From Novosphingobium terrae (GTDB taxonomy: Bacteria > Pseudomonadota > Alphaproteobacteria > Sphingomonadales > Sphingomonadaceae), in assembly GCF_017163935.1 (NCBI RefSeq), contig NZ_JABVZR010000002.1, forward strand, positions 1,116,001 to 1,180,000: a stretch of DNA of 64,000 nt, given 5' to 3'. Below are positions 19,255 through 27,634 of this stretch, in pieces. The position numbers and the translations under genes were made by a program. The stretch's first letter is position 1, and each line of letters opens with the position of its first letter. The notes below the pieces were generated by a model. The model did not search any database, had not been told where the DNA came from, and saw only the letters and a program-made list of their open reading frames with translations.

Positions 19255-20328
19255 ATGACCGATCTTCTCAAGGCCCTGGTGAAAGCCGCAAGTCTGGCGC
19301 GCAAAGGCCGCCCGCTCTCCGCCGTTCTCGCGGCTCAGCGAGGCCTTGCTCCCGCCCGCCCGGCAAAACGCAAAGGCGGCGCGAAGACCAAGGTCAGCCG
19401 CAAGCCCCAAGCATCGGCAAGCCTGTCGCCGCGCCCTGCCCCCGGCAGCTTCATCTCCGGGGAGTTTACCTGCCCTCAGGGCACGCTCGCCTACAGGCTC
19501 TACACGCCCCATGGATCGCCATTGCGCCGTATGCCGCTGGTGGTGATGCTGCATGGCTGCTCCCAATCGGCGGTCGATTTCGCGATCGGCACCGGCATGA
19601 ACAGGCTGGCCGATGCCTTGGGCTTTATCGTCCTCTACCCCCAGCAGAGCCAGAGCGCGAACCTTGCCCGGTGCTGGAACTGGCACAATCCGGACAACCA
19701 GAAGCGTGGGCGCGGAGAACCTGCGGTGATCGCGGCCCTCACCCGCCATGCCATGGCCCTCAGCCGGGCCAATCCCGCGCGCATCTACATCGCGGGCCTC
19801 TCGGCAGGAGGCGCCGCCGCCGCGATCACCGGGGCAGCCTATCCCGACCTCTTTGTCGCCATCGGCGTCCACTCCGGGGTGGCTCAGGGCCAGATCGGGT
19901 CGCTGGCAACGGCCATATCGGCCATGCGCGGGCGGAGGGCTTCGGGTCCCTCCGGAAAACTCAGGCGGCCTCCCCCCACGATCGTGTTTCACGGCGATCA
20001 GGATCGCGTTGTGCATCCTTCCAACGCGGGCGCGTTTCTGGCCAATCTTGAAAGGTCGAAGCCCGGACCGCTCCTGTCACAATCCTTTGCCGGAACCTCG
20101 GCCCAGGGGCGCGACTTTACCCGAAAAGTCTACAAATCGGCGCATGGCGAGATCCTGCTTGAGGATTGGACCATTCACGGCAGCGGCCATGGATGGTCAG
20201 GCGGCCACGCGGGCGGATCCTACACCGATCCCGCCGGGCCCGACGCATCGAAGGAAATGCTCCGCTTCTTTCTTGCGCGACGGCGACAGGCCCCCAAACA
20301 GAAGCCAGCTGTGAAGAGCGATCCTTGA
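19255..20328 (+). CDS. PHB-depolymerase-family esterase (esterase/LpqC type)
   Basis: A 357-residue alpha/beta hydrolase of the polyhydroxybutyrate depolymerase/feruloyl-esterase-like family. Seen: oxyanion region VVMLHGCSQSAVDFA; nucleophile IYIAGLSAGGAAAA (G-x-S-x-G); acid region FHGDQDRVVHPSN; catalytic His in HGSGHGWSGG. The Lys/Arg/Pro-rich N-terminal ~60 residues are not a classical signal peptide but could be a linker. The family hydrolyses short polyesters or aromatic esters such as feruloyl esters, so it could serve the aromatic metabolism in this window, but no sequence feature fixes the substrate. The start at 19255 has GGGAG upstream; an ATG at 19222 is in frame but less likely. 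Confidence 0.82.
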   Translation: MTDLLKALVKAASLARKGRPLSAVLAAQRGLAPARPAKRKGGAKTKVSRKPQASASLSPRPAPGSFISGEFTCPQGTLAYRLYTPHGSPLRRMPLVVMLHGCSQSAVDFAIGTGMNRLADALGFIVLYPQQSQSANLARCWNWHNPDNQKRGRGEPAVIAALTRHAMALSRANPARIYIAGLSAGGAAAAITGAAYPDLFVAIGVHSGVAQGQIGSLATAISAMRGRRASGPSGKLRRPPPTIVFHGDQDRVVHPSNAGAFLANLERSKPGPLLSQSFAGTSAQGRDFTRKVYKSAHGEILLEDWTIHGSGHGWSGGHAGGSYTDPAGPDASKEMLRFFLARRRQAPKQKPAVKSDP

Positions 20329-20331
20329 ACC

Positions 20332-21759
20332 TCAGGGCGTGTCATGCATCCGCGCAAGGCTCGATGAACGGTTCGAATAGGTGACATAGATGACAGCAGC
20401 CGCTGCCAGCCACACGGCAAAGATCACAAATGTGTCGAGCGGCAACTGACTGATGAGGAACAGGCAGATGCCCACGCTAGCGATCGGCAGCACCGGATAG
20501 AGGGGCACGCCATAGCCGCGCGCAAGATCGGGGCGTGTCCGCCGCAGGATGATGACACCGGCCGAAACCGCGCAAAAGGCCACCAAAGTCCCCATGCTGG
20601 TGGCATTGACCAGCGCATCGAGCGGAACGAGCGCGGCAAGCAGCGCCACGAAGATCGAGACGATCCAGGTGTTCTCCCGCGGCACATGGTGCCTGGCATC
20701 GACCTTGTGGAACACGGCCGGCAACAGGCCATCCTTGCTCATGGCATAGAGGATACGCGTCTGGCCAAAGATGCACATCAGCGTGACACTCATGATCGAG
20801 GCGACCGCCCCCGCCGACAGCACGATGGCCGGCCATTGCGCCCCGGTGACGTTATGCAGGATAACGGCAAGGCCAGCCTCTTGCCCGGCGAATTTGGTCC
20901 ATGGCTGCGCGCCCACGGCGCTGATCGCGACCAGAATGTAGGTGACGGTCACGATGAGAAGGGCGCCGATGATCGCCAGCGGCAGGGTTCGATGGGGGTT
21001 TTCCACCTCCTCCCCGGCTGTCGCGATGGTGTCGATCCCCACATAGGAGAAGAAAATCGAGGAGGCCGCGGCACCGATCCCGCCCATGCCCTTGGGCGCG
21101 AAGGGATGCAGGTTCGCCGGGTCGGCATGCATCAGCGCGATGCCGACGAACAGCGCCAGCACCGCAAGTTTGGCCATCACCAGGATCGAATTGGTCTTCG
21201 CGGACTCGCTGGTGCCCTTGAGCAGCAGCACAAGGCAGAGCCCCACCAGAATGACCGCCGGCAGGTTGACGATGCCCCCGGCGCCGGGCGGCTGCGCCAG
21301 CGCGTCGGGAATGTGCCAGCCCGTGGTCATCAGGAACAGCTCGTTGAGATACTGCCCCCAACCGACAGCCACAGCCGACGCCGCGACACCATATTCAAGC
21401 ACCAGACAGGCGCCGATCAGGAAGGCGGGCAGCTCGCCCAGCGTGGCATAGGCGTAGGAATAGGAGCTTCCCGCCGCCGGCACGACCGAGGCGAGCTCGG
21501 CATAGCACAAAGCGGTCAGCGTGGCGGCGATGCCCGCGATCACGAAAGACAGGGTGACCGCAGGCCCCGCTTCGGGCACGGCGGTGGTCAAGGCCACGAA
21601 GATGCCGGTGCCGATCGTCGACCCGACCCCGATCATCATCAGGTGGAACAGGCTGATCGAGCGGGTCAGCCCGGCTCCCGGGTCCTGCCTGGCCTCGCCG
21701 CTGTAGCTGGCGATCGGTTTGCTTCGCACGAGCGAAGCGAGATAGGCGGTTATTGCCAA
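20332..21759 (-). CDS. APC-family amino acid permease (cationic amino acid transporter type)
   Basis: About 475 residues with ~12-14 membrane helices. Seen: LFHLMMIGVGSTIGTGIFVALTT (the conserved first helix with GxGSxIGxGIF), LCYAELASVVPAAGSSYSYAYATLGE, IFFSYVGIDTIATAGEEVENP and FGQTRILYAMSKDGLLP, all typical of the CAT/YfnA branch of the APC superfamily. It imports amino acids across the inner membrane. An ATG-begun frame opens at 21900, but its first ~47 residues look non-native. A TTG at 21759 preceded by AGAGGA fits the family start better (ASLVRSKPIASYSG follows). Divergent from the phospholipase-D-family gene. Confidence 0.85.
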   Translation of the reverse strand: MAITAYLASLVRSKPIASYSGEARQDPGAGLTRSISLFHLMMIGVGSTIGTGIFVALTTAVPEAGPAVTLSFVIAGIAATLTALCYAELASVVPAAGSSYSYAYATLGELPAFLIGACLVLEYGVAASAVAVGWGQYLNELFLMTTGWHIPDALAQPPGAGGIVNLPAVILVGLCLVLLLKGTSESAKTNSILVMAKLAVLALFVGIALMHADPANLHPFAPKGMGGIGAAASSIFFSYVGIDTIATAGEEVENPHRTLPLAIIGALLIVTVTYILVAISAVGAQPWTKFAGQEAGLAVILHNVTGAQWPAIVLSAGAVASIMSVTLMCIFGQTRILYAMSKDGLLPAVFHKVDARHHVPRENTWIVSIFVALLAALVPLDALVNATSMGTLVAFCAVSAGVIILRRTRPDLARGYGVPLYPVLPIASVGICLFLISQLPLDTFVIFAVWLAAAAVIYVTYSNRSSSLARMHDTP

Positions 21760-21998
21760 GTCGATGATCCTCTTGACCCACCGCGCCCCTGAAAAGCGGC
21801 GCCAGTTTCCGGGTCTGGTGCTCCGTCGGCGGCCAGTAGCGCAAGGTTGGCGTAAAAGACACCCCGCCCGGTTCCTCCGGTCCGCTTTCGCCGATTTCAA
21901 GCTGGATGCCGAGGGTCAGCCCTTCCGTTCACCGCGCAACAGCTCATTTTATGCATGCTATCCTTGGCAGATCACCGCCGGCCTGCGATGCATGGTCC

Positions 21999-23564
21999 AT
22001 GACGACAGAGCCCTTGCTTGAAACAGGCCGCAATTGCTGGCGGGTCGAAGCTGCTGCCCGCGCGAGCGTCATCATCGACGCCGACGACTATTTCAAGGCG
22101 GCCCGCGCGGCGATGTTGAAAGCGAAAAAGCAGATCCTGCTCGTAGGTTGGGATTTCGATGCCCGCATCCGTTTTGGTGGCGATATCGACGATGGTGCTC
22201 CCAACCGGGTCGGGGCGTTTCTGAGCTGGCTGGTCAGGCGCACGCCGGGCCTCCAGATCTATATCCTGCGCTGGGATACAGGCGCCATCAAAACCCTGTT
22301 CCACGGCCAGACGCTGCTGCGCATCGCGCAATGGCTGCGCGACCCGAACATCCATTTTCGTCTGGATGCCCATCATCCACCCGCCGGATCGCATCATCAG
22401 AAGGTCGTTGTCATCGATGATGATGTGGCCTTTTGCGGCGGCATCGACATGACCGCGAGACGCTGGGACACGCGTGAGCACGCGGATACCGAAGCCCGGC
22501 GCGTCGATCCCGATGGCAAGGCTTATGGTCCATGGCATGATGCCAGCACCTTGCTGCAAGGCCCTGTCGCGGCGGCGCTGGGCGACATGTGCCGTGAACG
22601 CTGGACAATCTCGGGCGGCGACAGGATCGCGCCGGTTGCACAGGGCGCGGATTGCTGGCCGGATGAGACCGAGGCTGATTTCCTCAATGTCGAGGTGGGC
22701 ATCGCCCGCACCGTCCCCGACATGGCGGATCAGCAGCCCAGCCATGAAATCGAGGATCTCTATGTCGATCTGATCGCCCGGGCCAAGCGGTGGGTCTATG
22801 CCGAAAGCCAGTATTTTGCCTCACGCAAGGTGGCCGAAGCCATCGCGAAGCGCCTGGCCGAAGCGGATGGACCGGAGTTTGTCATCGTTCACCCGACCTC
22901 GGCGCAGGGCTGGCTGGAGCCTGTCGCCATGGATTCGGCGCGGGCCAGGCTGGTGGAAGCCCTGCGGGAAGGCGATCCCCATGGGCGTCTGCGCTTGTAT
23001 CACCCTTTCACGGCGCAGGGCGAACCCATCTATGTTCACGCCAAGGTGACCGTCATCGATGACACGGTGCTGCGGGTTGGCTCATCGAATTTCAACAATC
23101 GCTCCCTGCGGCTGGACACGGAATGCGATGCGGTGATCGATGCCGGGCGCCCTGCCAACACCCAGGCGGTCCACGCGATTGCCGGCATTCGCAACAGCTT
23201 GCTGGCCGAGCATCTTGGGACCGATTGCCAGACCATCGAGACGACGATCGAGCGCACCGGCTCCCTCATCGCAACGGTGGAGCAGTTGCGCGGGGAGGGC
23301 CGCTCCCTGCGCCCCTATGAGGTGCCCGATCTTGACGCGGTGAGGACGTGGCTGGCGGACAACAAGATCCTCGATCCGGAAGGGCCGGGCGAGATGTTCG
23401 AAGCCCTCTCCCGCCGCAAGCCTTTGCTGAGCCGCCTGCGTCCCCATCTTCATCGTGAGGATGGCAACCTCTCGGGCGGAGCCTTTGCCGGTCTGGCGTT
23501 GCTGGCGATGGGCGGTGCTGTCTTGCTTGGCAAGGCGGTGGTTCGGGGACGTAAGCCGGAATAG
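21999..23564 (+). CDS. Phospholipase D-family protein (cardiolipin synthase-like)
   Basis: A 521-residue protein with two HKD motifs: HHQKVVVIDDDVAFCGGIDM near residue 131 and HAKVTVIDDTVLRVGSSNFNNRS near 347. Both have the His, Lys and downstream Gly-Ser/Gly-Gly residues of the PLD superfamily. A hydrophobic segment near the C-terminus (GGAFAGLALLAMGGAVLLG) could anchor it to the membrane. The family includes phospholipase D and cardiolipin synthase-like phosphatidyltransferases; the sequence does not decide which. The ATG at 21999 is chosen because similarity begins at GRNCWRVEAAARASVIIDADDYF; earlier in-frame ATGs exist at 21906 and 21951. Confidence 0.85.
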   Translation: MTTEPLLETGRNCWRVEAAARASVIIDADDYFKAARAAMLKAKKQILLVGWDFDARIRFGGDIDDGAPNRVGAFLSWLVRRTPGLQIYILRWDTGAIKTLFHGQTLLRIAQWLRDPNIHFRLDAHHPPAGSHHQKVVVIDDDVAFCGGIDMTARRWDTREHADTEARRVDPDGKAYGPWHDASTLLQGPVAAALGDMCRERWTISGGDRIAPVAQGADCWPDETEADFLNVEVGIARTVPDMADQQPSHEIEDLYVDLIARAKRWVYAESQYFASRKVAEAIAKRLAEADGPEFVIVHPTSAQGWLEPVAMDSARARLVEALREGDPHGRLRLYHPFTAQGEPIYVHAKVTVIDDTVLRVGSSNFNNRSLRLDTECDAVIDAGRPANTQAVHAIAGIRNSLLAEHLGTDCQTIETTIERTGSLIATVEQLRGEGRSLRPYEVPDLDAVRTWLADNKILDPEGPGEMFEALSRRKPLLSRLRPHLHREDGNLSGGAFAGLALLAMGGAVLLGKAVVRGRKPE

Positions 23565-23618
23565 GCTGACCGTCATGGCGGTGTGCTTGCGGGGTGAGCA
23601 GGATCTCTGCTGGTCATT

Positions 23619-24233
23619 TCAGATGCCGAGTCCGCGCAACTCCCAAGCGATATTCAATGTCATGGTTTTTGTTTCCGTGTCAGTGATTTGCTTGCTGTTG
23701 AGCAAATCATGGCGAAGCTGTTGCAATATCTTTGTGCGCGCCGCCTGAAACCTGTCCTCCGGCACAAACGCATATTCCTTGCGAACCCCCGCTGCGTACC
23801 ATGCATAGACCTGCGGATCGGGATGCCAAAGGATGCTGAGATCAGCCTTCAGGAGGTGATTGATTGCCTCGCCCTCGGGATTGTCATCCCGGAAATGATG
23901 GCTCTTGGTCGCGAGGATCATGGCGAAGACCAGCGGCTCGTCGAGCGGCTTCGGCGTTGCGAGCCTGCTTGCGGCGGACTGGAACATTGCCAGCGACAGC
24001 TCTTCATTGTCGGAACGGGTCGGATCGTAGATGATGTCATGGAAAAGCGTCGCGGCGATCATCTCGGGCGCATGGGCATGATCGACCGGGAGTTGACGAA
24101 GCATAAGGTCGATGTGACGGAGCGTATGATAGTGGCGATGTGCCTCGCTGTGATGGTTGATGATCAGCGCCCGCAGATCGGCAGGCACGTCAAGCCGGTC
24201 GAATGCGGCGATCAGGGATGGATGGTGGGACAT
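23619..24233 (-). CDS. Predicted metal-dependent HD-superfamily hydrolase (COG4339-like)
   Basis: A 204-residue protein resembling predicted HD-type phosphohydrolases. Metal-ligand motifs are RHYHTLRHIDLML (HxxxH), AATLFHDIIYD (HD pair) and LATKSHHF. The reaction and substrate are not known for this group. The start at ATG 24233 is supported by GGAGG seven bases upstream. The frame is open further upstream to 24455, but that part overlaps the divergent DUF4031 gene and reads as an unlikely Cys/Arg-rich peptide. Confidence 0.8.
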   Translation of the reverse strand: MSHHPSLIAAFDRLDVPADLRALIINHHSEAHRHYHTLRHIDLMLRQLPVDHAHAPEMIAATLFHDIIYDPTRSDNEELSLAMFQSAASRLATPKPLDEPLVFAMILATKSHHFRDDNPEGEAINHLLKADLSILWHPDPQVYAWYAAGVRKEYAFVPEDRFQAARTKILQQLRHDLLNSKQITDTETKTMTLNIAWELRGLGI

Positions 24234-24295
24234 GCGCGGACCTCCAGCCGCCAGACTAGGTTCAGGGGGATGACAGTGCAACCATCGGCAGCAGC

Positions 24296-24676
24296 ATGAG
24301 TGTCTATGTAGACAGTGCCATCCACGCGCTGCGCGGGCGGCGAATGTGCCACATGTTCTCGCCGGACCTGGCCGAGCTGCATGCCATGGCTCAACGCATC
24401 GGCATCGAGCAGCGGTGGTTTCAGGACCCGGCAACCATGCGCGTGTCATGGCCACATTACGACATCGATGAGGAGCGGCGCAGGCACGCCATCGATCTGG
24501 GCGCCATTGCCTGCGACAAGTATCAGACTGTGGCGATGGCGGCGATCATCCAGGGCAGGCCGGACAAATTGCAACGTATCCACAAGCTGGCCGATCCGAA
24601 CCGCGCCTTCGCGCCAGCGGCTCACGTTCCGGCGTGGCTGTCGGAGCAGGGGTTTCCGCAGGCTTGGAATGGGTAA
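24296..24676 (+). CDS. DUF4031 domain protein
   Basis: A 126-residue protein. It starts MSVYVDSAIHALRGRRMCHMFSPDLAELHAMAQRIGI and contains PHYDIDEERRRHAIDLGA, the usual pattern of DUF4031 (TVYVD...W...HL.SD...ELHAFA...G, ..HYDL....R..A...GA). The function of the family is unknown. It is transcribed divergently from the HD-type gene with only ~60 bp between the starts. Confidence 0.8.
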   Translation: MSVYVDSAIHALRGRRMCHMFSPDLAELHAMAQRIGIEQRWFQDPATMRVSWPHYDIDEERRRHAIDLGAIACDKYQTVAMAAIIQGRPDKLQRIHKLADPNRAFAPAAHVPAWLSEQGFPQAWNG

Positions 24677-24894
24677 AGGGCTCCGGAGGTTGTAGCCCTC
24701 CTTTCAAACGCCGAAAATACACCCGTTCCAACGCCTCTCTCAGAGCGTCCCAAAACAGCTCGTAGCGTTATGTTTTTCAACACTTTTATCCGGTATACCG
24801 CCTCGGAAGTTCCAGATATGCTCCACCCCAGCCCATCCACTTTGATGGGTTAGCCTCCGCGCTCGTGGTGTAATTTCTGGTGCAGACTGAGGTG

Positions 24895-24930
24895 ATCGCC
24901 AGGGGTGGGGCATGCCCCACCCCTGGCGAT
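24895..24930. repeat. 36-bp perfect palindrome
   Basis: Bases 24895-24930 read the same on both strands without any mismatch. The half-site is ATCGCCAGGGGTGGGGCA followed by its reverse complement. It lies 30 bp inside the left end of the deleted IS256 element and ~80 bp before the transposase start. It could form a strong hairpin blocking read-through from outside promoters, or be a protein site. Confidence 0.9.
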
Positions 24931-24999
24931 TTCGATCTCGGTGGCTACCGGGCTCATCGGTAAGGTGGAGTTACCACACTTCACACGCCCACCGAGGAG

Positions 25000-25313
25000 T
25001 TGATCCCGATGATCGACGACAGACTACCGCTTGCCGAACTGATGGCGAAGACCGGAGATGGAGATTTTCTGCGCACGATCGCAGAGAGCGTTTTGCAGCT
25101 CATCATCGAAGCCGACGTTGACGGCCTGGTCGGTGCTGGCCGCCGTGAACGATCCGGCGACCGGACGATCTGGCGCAATGGCTGCCGCGACCGCAGCCTC
25201 GATACCCGGCTCGGCACACTCACCGCTACATGCAAATCGAGTGCATGGCCGCCCTTGCCACACCAACGATCGAGGAGCTTCAGCCGCGACAGATTACACC
25301 CAAGGCCGCCTGA
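25000..25313 (+). pseudogene. IS256-family transposase, ends only
   Basis: The N-terminal part reads MIDDRLPLAELMAKTGDGDF, then ADVDGLVGAGRRERSGDRTIWRNGCRDR, the normal opening of IS256/Mutator-type transposases. After DTRLGTL the reading shifts, and another frame gives HRYMQIECMAALATPTIEEL then TPKAA and a stop, which is the family's C-terminal end. The catalytic DDE region is absent. The junction is near 25215. GAGGAG lies upstream of the ATG. Confidence 0.75.
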
Positions 25314-25463
25314 AAATGCTGCCCGCTGGCCACACCCGATTTTACACCACATTGACGGACACGACTCGGGCAGCGGACATTCGCGGCGGACCGGGATGGC
25401 TAAGGCCGACTTTGATTGCCGGGCAAAGGCCTGCGGAGCACCCCCCATCGGAGGTTTCCCTCT

Positions 25464-25928
25464 TCACCCCTTGAGGAAGGAAGCCTCCCATACCTCATGG
25501 GCAAGAATCTTCGCACGCAAGGCGGCTGCATCGTGCCGGGCATTGTGCGGCACCGCTGAAGGATGCTCTCCCCCCGCAATGATGAGGTCGGGATCGAACA
25601 GTTCGAAGCGCAAACCGCGCACGGGCATCATCATGCCGGGACCGGTGATCAGCAGGCGCGATGCATGCGCAATGTCTTCCGGCCAGTCGGCCACCAGCAA
25701 AGGCGCCTCATCATTATGAAGGTAACGGGCGAAGCGTTTGGCCACCTCGGCCCGACTGCGGGGCTTCACCTCCAGCACTGGCAAGACGTTTTCCGTAACC
25801 CAAGGCGTTGGCTCCCGGCAGGTGACCGCCTCATAGAAATGCGGTCTGGCTTCATCCTCGGGCACCAGCGCGATGGAAATCAGTTCACCACCAAAGCCGT
25901 TGAATTCCGTATCGAGGAAATAGCGCAT
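25464..25928 (-). CDS. 3'-5' exoribonuclease (Rv2179c-like, DEDD fold)
   Basis: A 154-residue protein. It opens MRYFLDTEFNGFGGELISIAL, the DEDD-exonuclease motif I (D-x-E). Further motif residues are in LLVADWPEDI (second Asp) and SAVPHNARHDAAALR (His/Asp pair near the C-terminus). This matches the small Rv2179c-like 3'-5' exoribonuclease family, which trims RNA 3' ends with divalent metal. The start is taken at 25928, where the DTEF motif follows at once; a longer frame reaches 26096 but overlaps the upstream MNT-HEPN gene. Same strand as that gene and part of the accessory island. Confidence 0.75.
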   Translation of the reverse strand: MRYFLDTEFNGFGGELISIALVPEDEARPHFYEAVTCREPTPWVTENVLPVLEVKPRSRAEVAKRFARYLHNDEAPLLVADWPEDIAHASRLLITGPGMMMPVRGLRFELFDPDLIIAGGEHPSAVPHNARHDAAALRAKILAHEVWEASFLKG

Positions 25929-25980
25929 GCCGATCTCCAGAGAGTGAGGGGAAGGCGCTGATCGGGAGCACGATCCGCTA

Positions 25981-26871
25981 TCAAGCCAATCGCTTCCGGC
26001 AGACTTCCTCGACCAGTCGCTGCAAATGCGCCACGCGCTCAGCGGCATAGTGGAGCTCGTCTTCAGTAATGACGTAATGCGGCGAGTAGCGCGCATTCAC
26101 GTAGGCCTGCCGCAGCAACTCATAGCAGCGACGGCTCATGCGTTCATCGCGTGGCCAAGCCGCGATCAATTCAGGCGCGACCTCCTCGGCATGCGAGCGC
26201 AAGAAGTTGAGCTTGTGAGATTTGGGCGAGTAGAGGTTCAGCACCAGCAGCGTGCAATGGTAGAAACGCTCGGTCGATTGATGCAATTCGAAAGCCGCGA
26301 TCTTTGATCTGCCATTCTCAATCGCGAAAACCGCTTGCTTGAGAAAGTCGGTCGCAGTGGCAAACCACTCGTCGAAATGCCCCTGCGCCTCAACCTTGGC
26401 CTCTGGTTCGGGCAGATGGCGTGGTTGGGCAAAGCAGAAACCCTCCTCATCATAGAGGGCGATACCATCGCGCACGATGTCGATGAAGAAGGGCCGCCCG
26501 CGCTCCAACTGGTAGTTCACATCCGTCAGCGAATGGACGATCAGATTGACCGGCGCCGACAGGGTGTTGAAGATCGTCATGTCACGCATCAGCCGCGATT
26601 CCGCCGCCGACCAGAATTCAAACTCCGTCAGCCGCTCATCACTGACCACGATCAGGATATCATAGTCAGATTTGTAGCCCCCTATCGGATCATCGACCCA
26701 GGTGCCGCGCGCATAGCTACCGTAAAGCACGATCTTGAAGAGCCGCCCCTGCTTCTTCCATTTCTGGGTGCCGGTGGCATGGGCCGCCTCGAATTCCTCG
26801 AAGAGCACGCGCACGATATGGGCCAGCTCGCGCTGCTTTTTGGCCGGGAGATGGTCGAGTTCCGTGCGCAT
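25981..26871 (-). CDS. Nucleotidyltransferase-HEPN fusion protein
   Basis: A 296-residue protein with two domains. Residues ~40-150 are a minimal nucleotidyltransferase: KIVLYGSYARGTWVDD (GSxxRG) and YKSDYDILIVV (DxD). Residues ~165-290 are an all-helical HEPN domain, seen in QAVFAIENGRSKIAAFELHQSTERFYHCTLLVLN and LLRQAYVNARYSPHYVITEDEL. Separate MNT and HEPN proteins often form toxin-antitoxin pairs in which MNT AMPylates the HEPN RNase; here both are on one chain. Single-chain forms also occur without known toxicity, so activity is uncertain. It sits between the exoribonuclease and the sigma-like gene. Confidence 0.78.
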   Translation of the reverse strand: MRTELDHLPAKKQRELAHIVRVLFEEFEAAHATGTQKWKKQGRLFKIVLYGSYARGTWVDDPIGGYKSDYDILIVVSDERLTEFEFWSAAESRLMRDMTIFNTLSAPVNLIVHSLTDVNYQLERGRPFFIDIVRDGIALYDEEGFCFAQPRHLPEPEAKVEAQGHFDEWFATATDFLKQAVFAIENGRSKIAAFELHQSTERFYHCTLLVLNLYSPKSHKLNFLRSHAEEVAPELIAAWPRDERMSRRCYELLRQAYVNARYSPHYVITEDELHYAAERVAHLQRLVEEVCRKRLA

Positions 26872-26944
26872 GGATCGAATCCTAGCAATTCAACGGCTTT
26901 GCGCAACCTTGCCCGACACGGGAGCCGGGCAAGGCCGCATCAGA

Positions 26945-27634
26945 TTACCACAGCCAGCGGCGCCACCAGTGCCGGTGCGGATCGCGAAGGTTCCGGTCCA
27001 GATTGTAGAGGGCCCTTCCGACAAGCTTCATCACCTTCTCATCGGATATGCCGATCTTCTCCCCGATCTCGGCATAGGACAGATAATCCAGCCTCACAGA
27101 GAGGAACACATCCCGCTCCAGCCTCGACATACGCAACAGGGCGTCGTTCATCCGCGCGATCGTTGCAGCATCAGGCGGAGGTCCTTTATCGGGCCGCTTC
27201 GGGGGCACGCAGCTTGCCCTGACCCGTTCATAAGCGCTCTTTGGCCGCACACTCATCCGCAGACTGGCCCTGATTGTTTCCAGATCGGCAAGAGGAAGCG
27301 CAGCAACGTGCTCGCGCCATTGCTCCATGCCCGAATGGGAGTGATGCAAATGCTCGACAGCCTTGGCGAACTGCCGCCTCACCTGCTTGCGGGACAGGCC
27401 GGTCTGTCGGCACATTTCCTCCATCGAGAGCTTATGGAAGCGCCAGGCAATGAAGATGTCGCGAGCCAAATTCGGCATGGCTGCGAAGATAGCCTCCATC
27501 TCCGCAAGGCTTGGCGCGTTGACATCGGGCGCCGCTCCAACCTCGGCGCCCTCGATGCCTGCCGCTTGATCCAAAGGCTCGCCTCCGACAGGCCCGACGG
27601 GACCGGACTTATCGCCCGTGCCCGCCCCGCTCAT
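26945..27634 (-). CDS. Protein with two sigma-70 region-4-like helix-turn-helix units
   Basis: A 229-residue protein. The first ~40 residues are disordered (G/P/A-rich). Two related units follow: LARDIFIAWRFHKLSMEEMC ... GLSRKQVRRQFAKAVEHL (~57-95) and LERDVFLSVRLDYLSYAEIG ... GISDEKVMKLVGRALYNLDR (~172-212). Both have the spacing and 'xRDVFLxxRLxxLSYxEI' pattern of sigma region 4 in RNA polymerase sigma factors. No region 2 is seen, so it is unlikely to be a full sigma factor. It overlaps the stop of ardC by an ATGA, so the two are translationally coupled. A DNA-binding regulator of the element is a reasonable guess. Confidence 0.7.
   Translation of the reverse strand: MSGAGTGDKSGPVGPVGGEPLDQAAGIEGAEVGAAPDVNAPSLAEMEAIFAAMPNLARDIFIAWRFHKLSMEEMCRQTGLSRKQVRRQFAKAVEHLHHSHSGMEQWREHVAALPLADLETIRASLRMSVRPKSAYERVRASCVPPKRPDKGPPPDAATIARMNDALLRMSRLERDVFLSVRLDYLSYAEIGEKIGISDEKVMKLVGRALYNLDRNLRDPHRHWWRRWLW

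Larger units (their letters stand above)
24865..25350 (+). mobile_element. Internally deleted IS256-family element, MITE-like
   Basis: Both ends of an IS256-type element are kept but the middle is gone. The left end begins GTGGTGTAA (24865-24873) and the right end is its reverse complement TTACACCAC (25342-25350), giving outward terminal inverted repeats. Inside lie the first ~73 and last ~30 codons of the transposase. Total length is 486 bp against about 1.3 kb for a normal member, so about 0.8 kb was lost. It cannot transpose by itself but could be moved by an intact relative. Confidence 0.7.

Noticed and set aside
19090..20016. A 308-codon minus-strand frame opposite the esterase
   Set aside because: The plus-strand esterase has a full catalytic triad; the opposite frame has no recognisable family.
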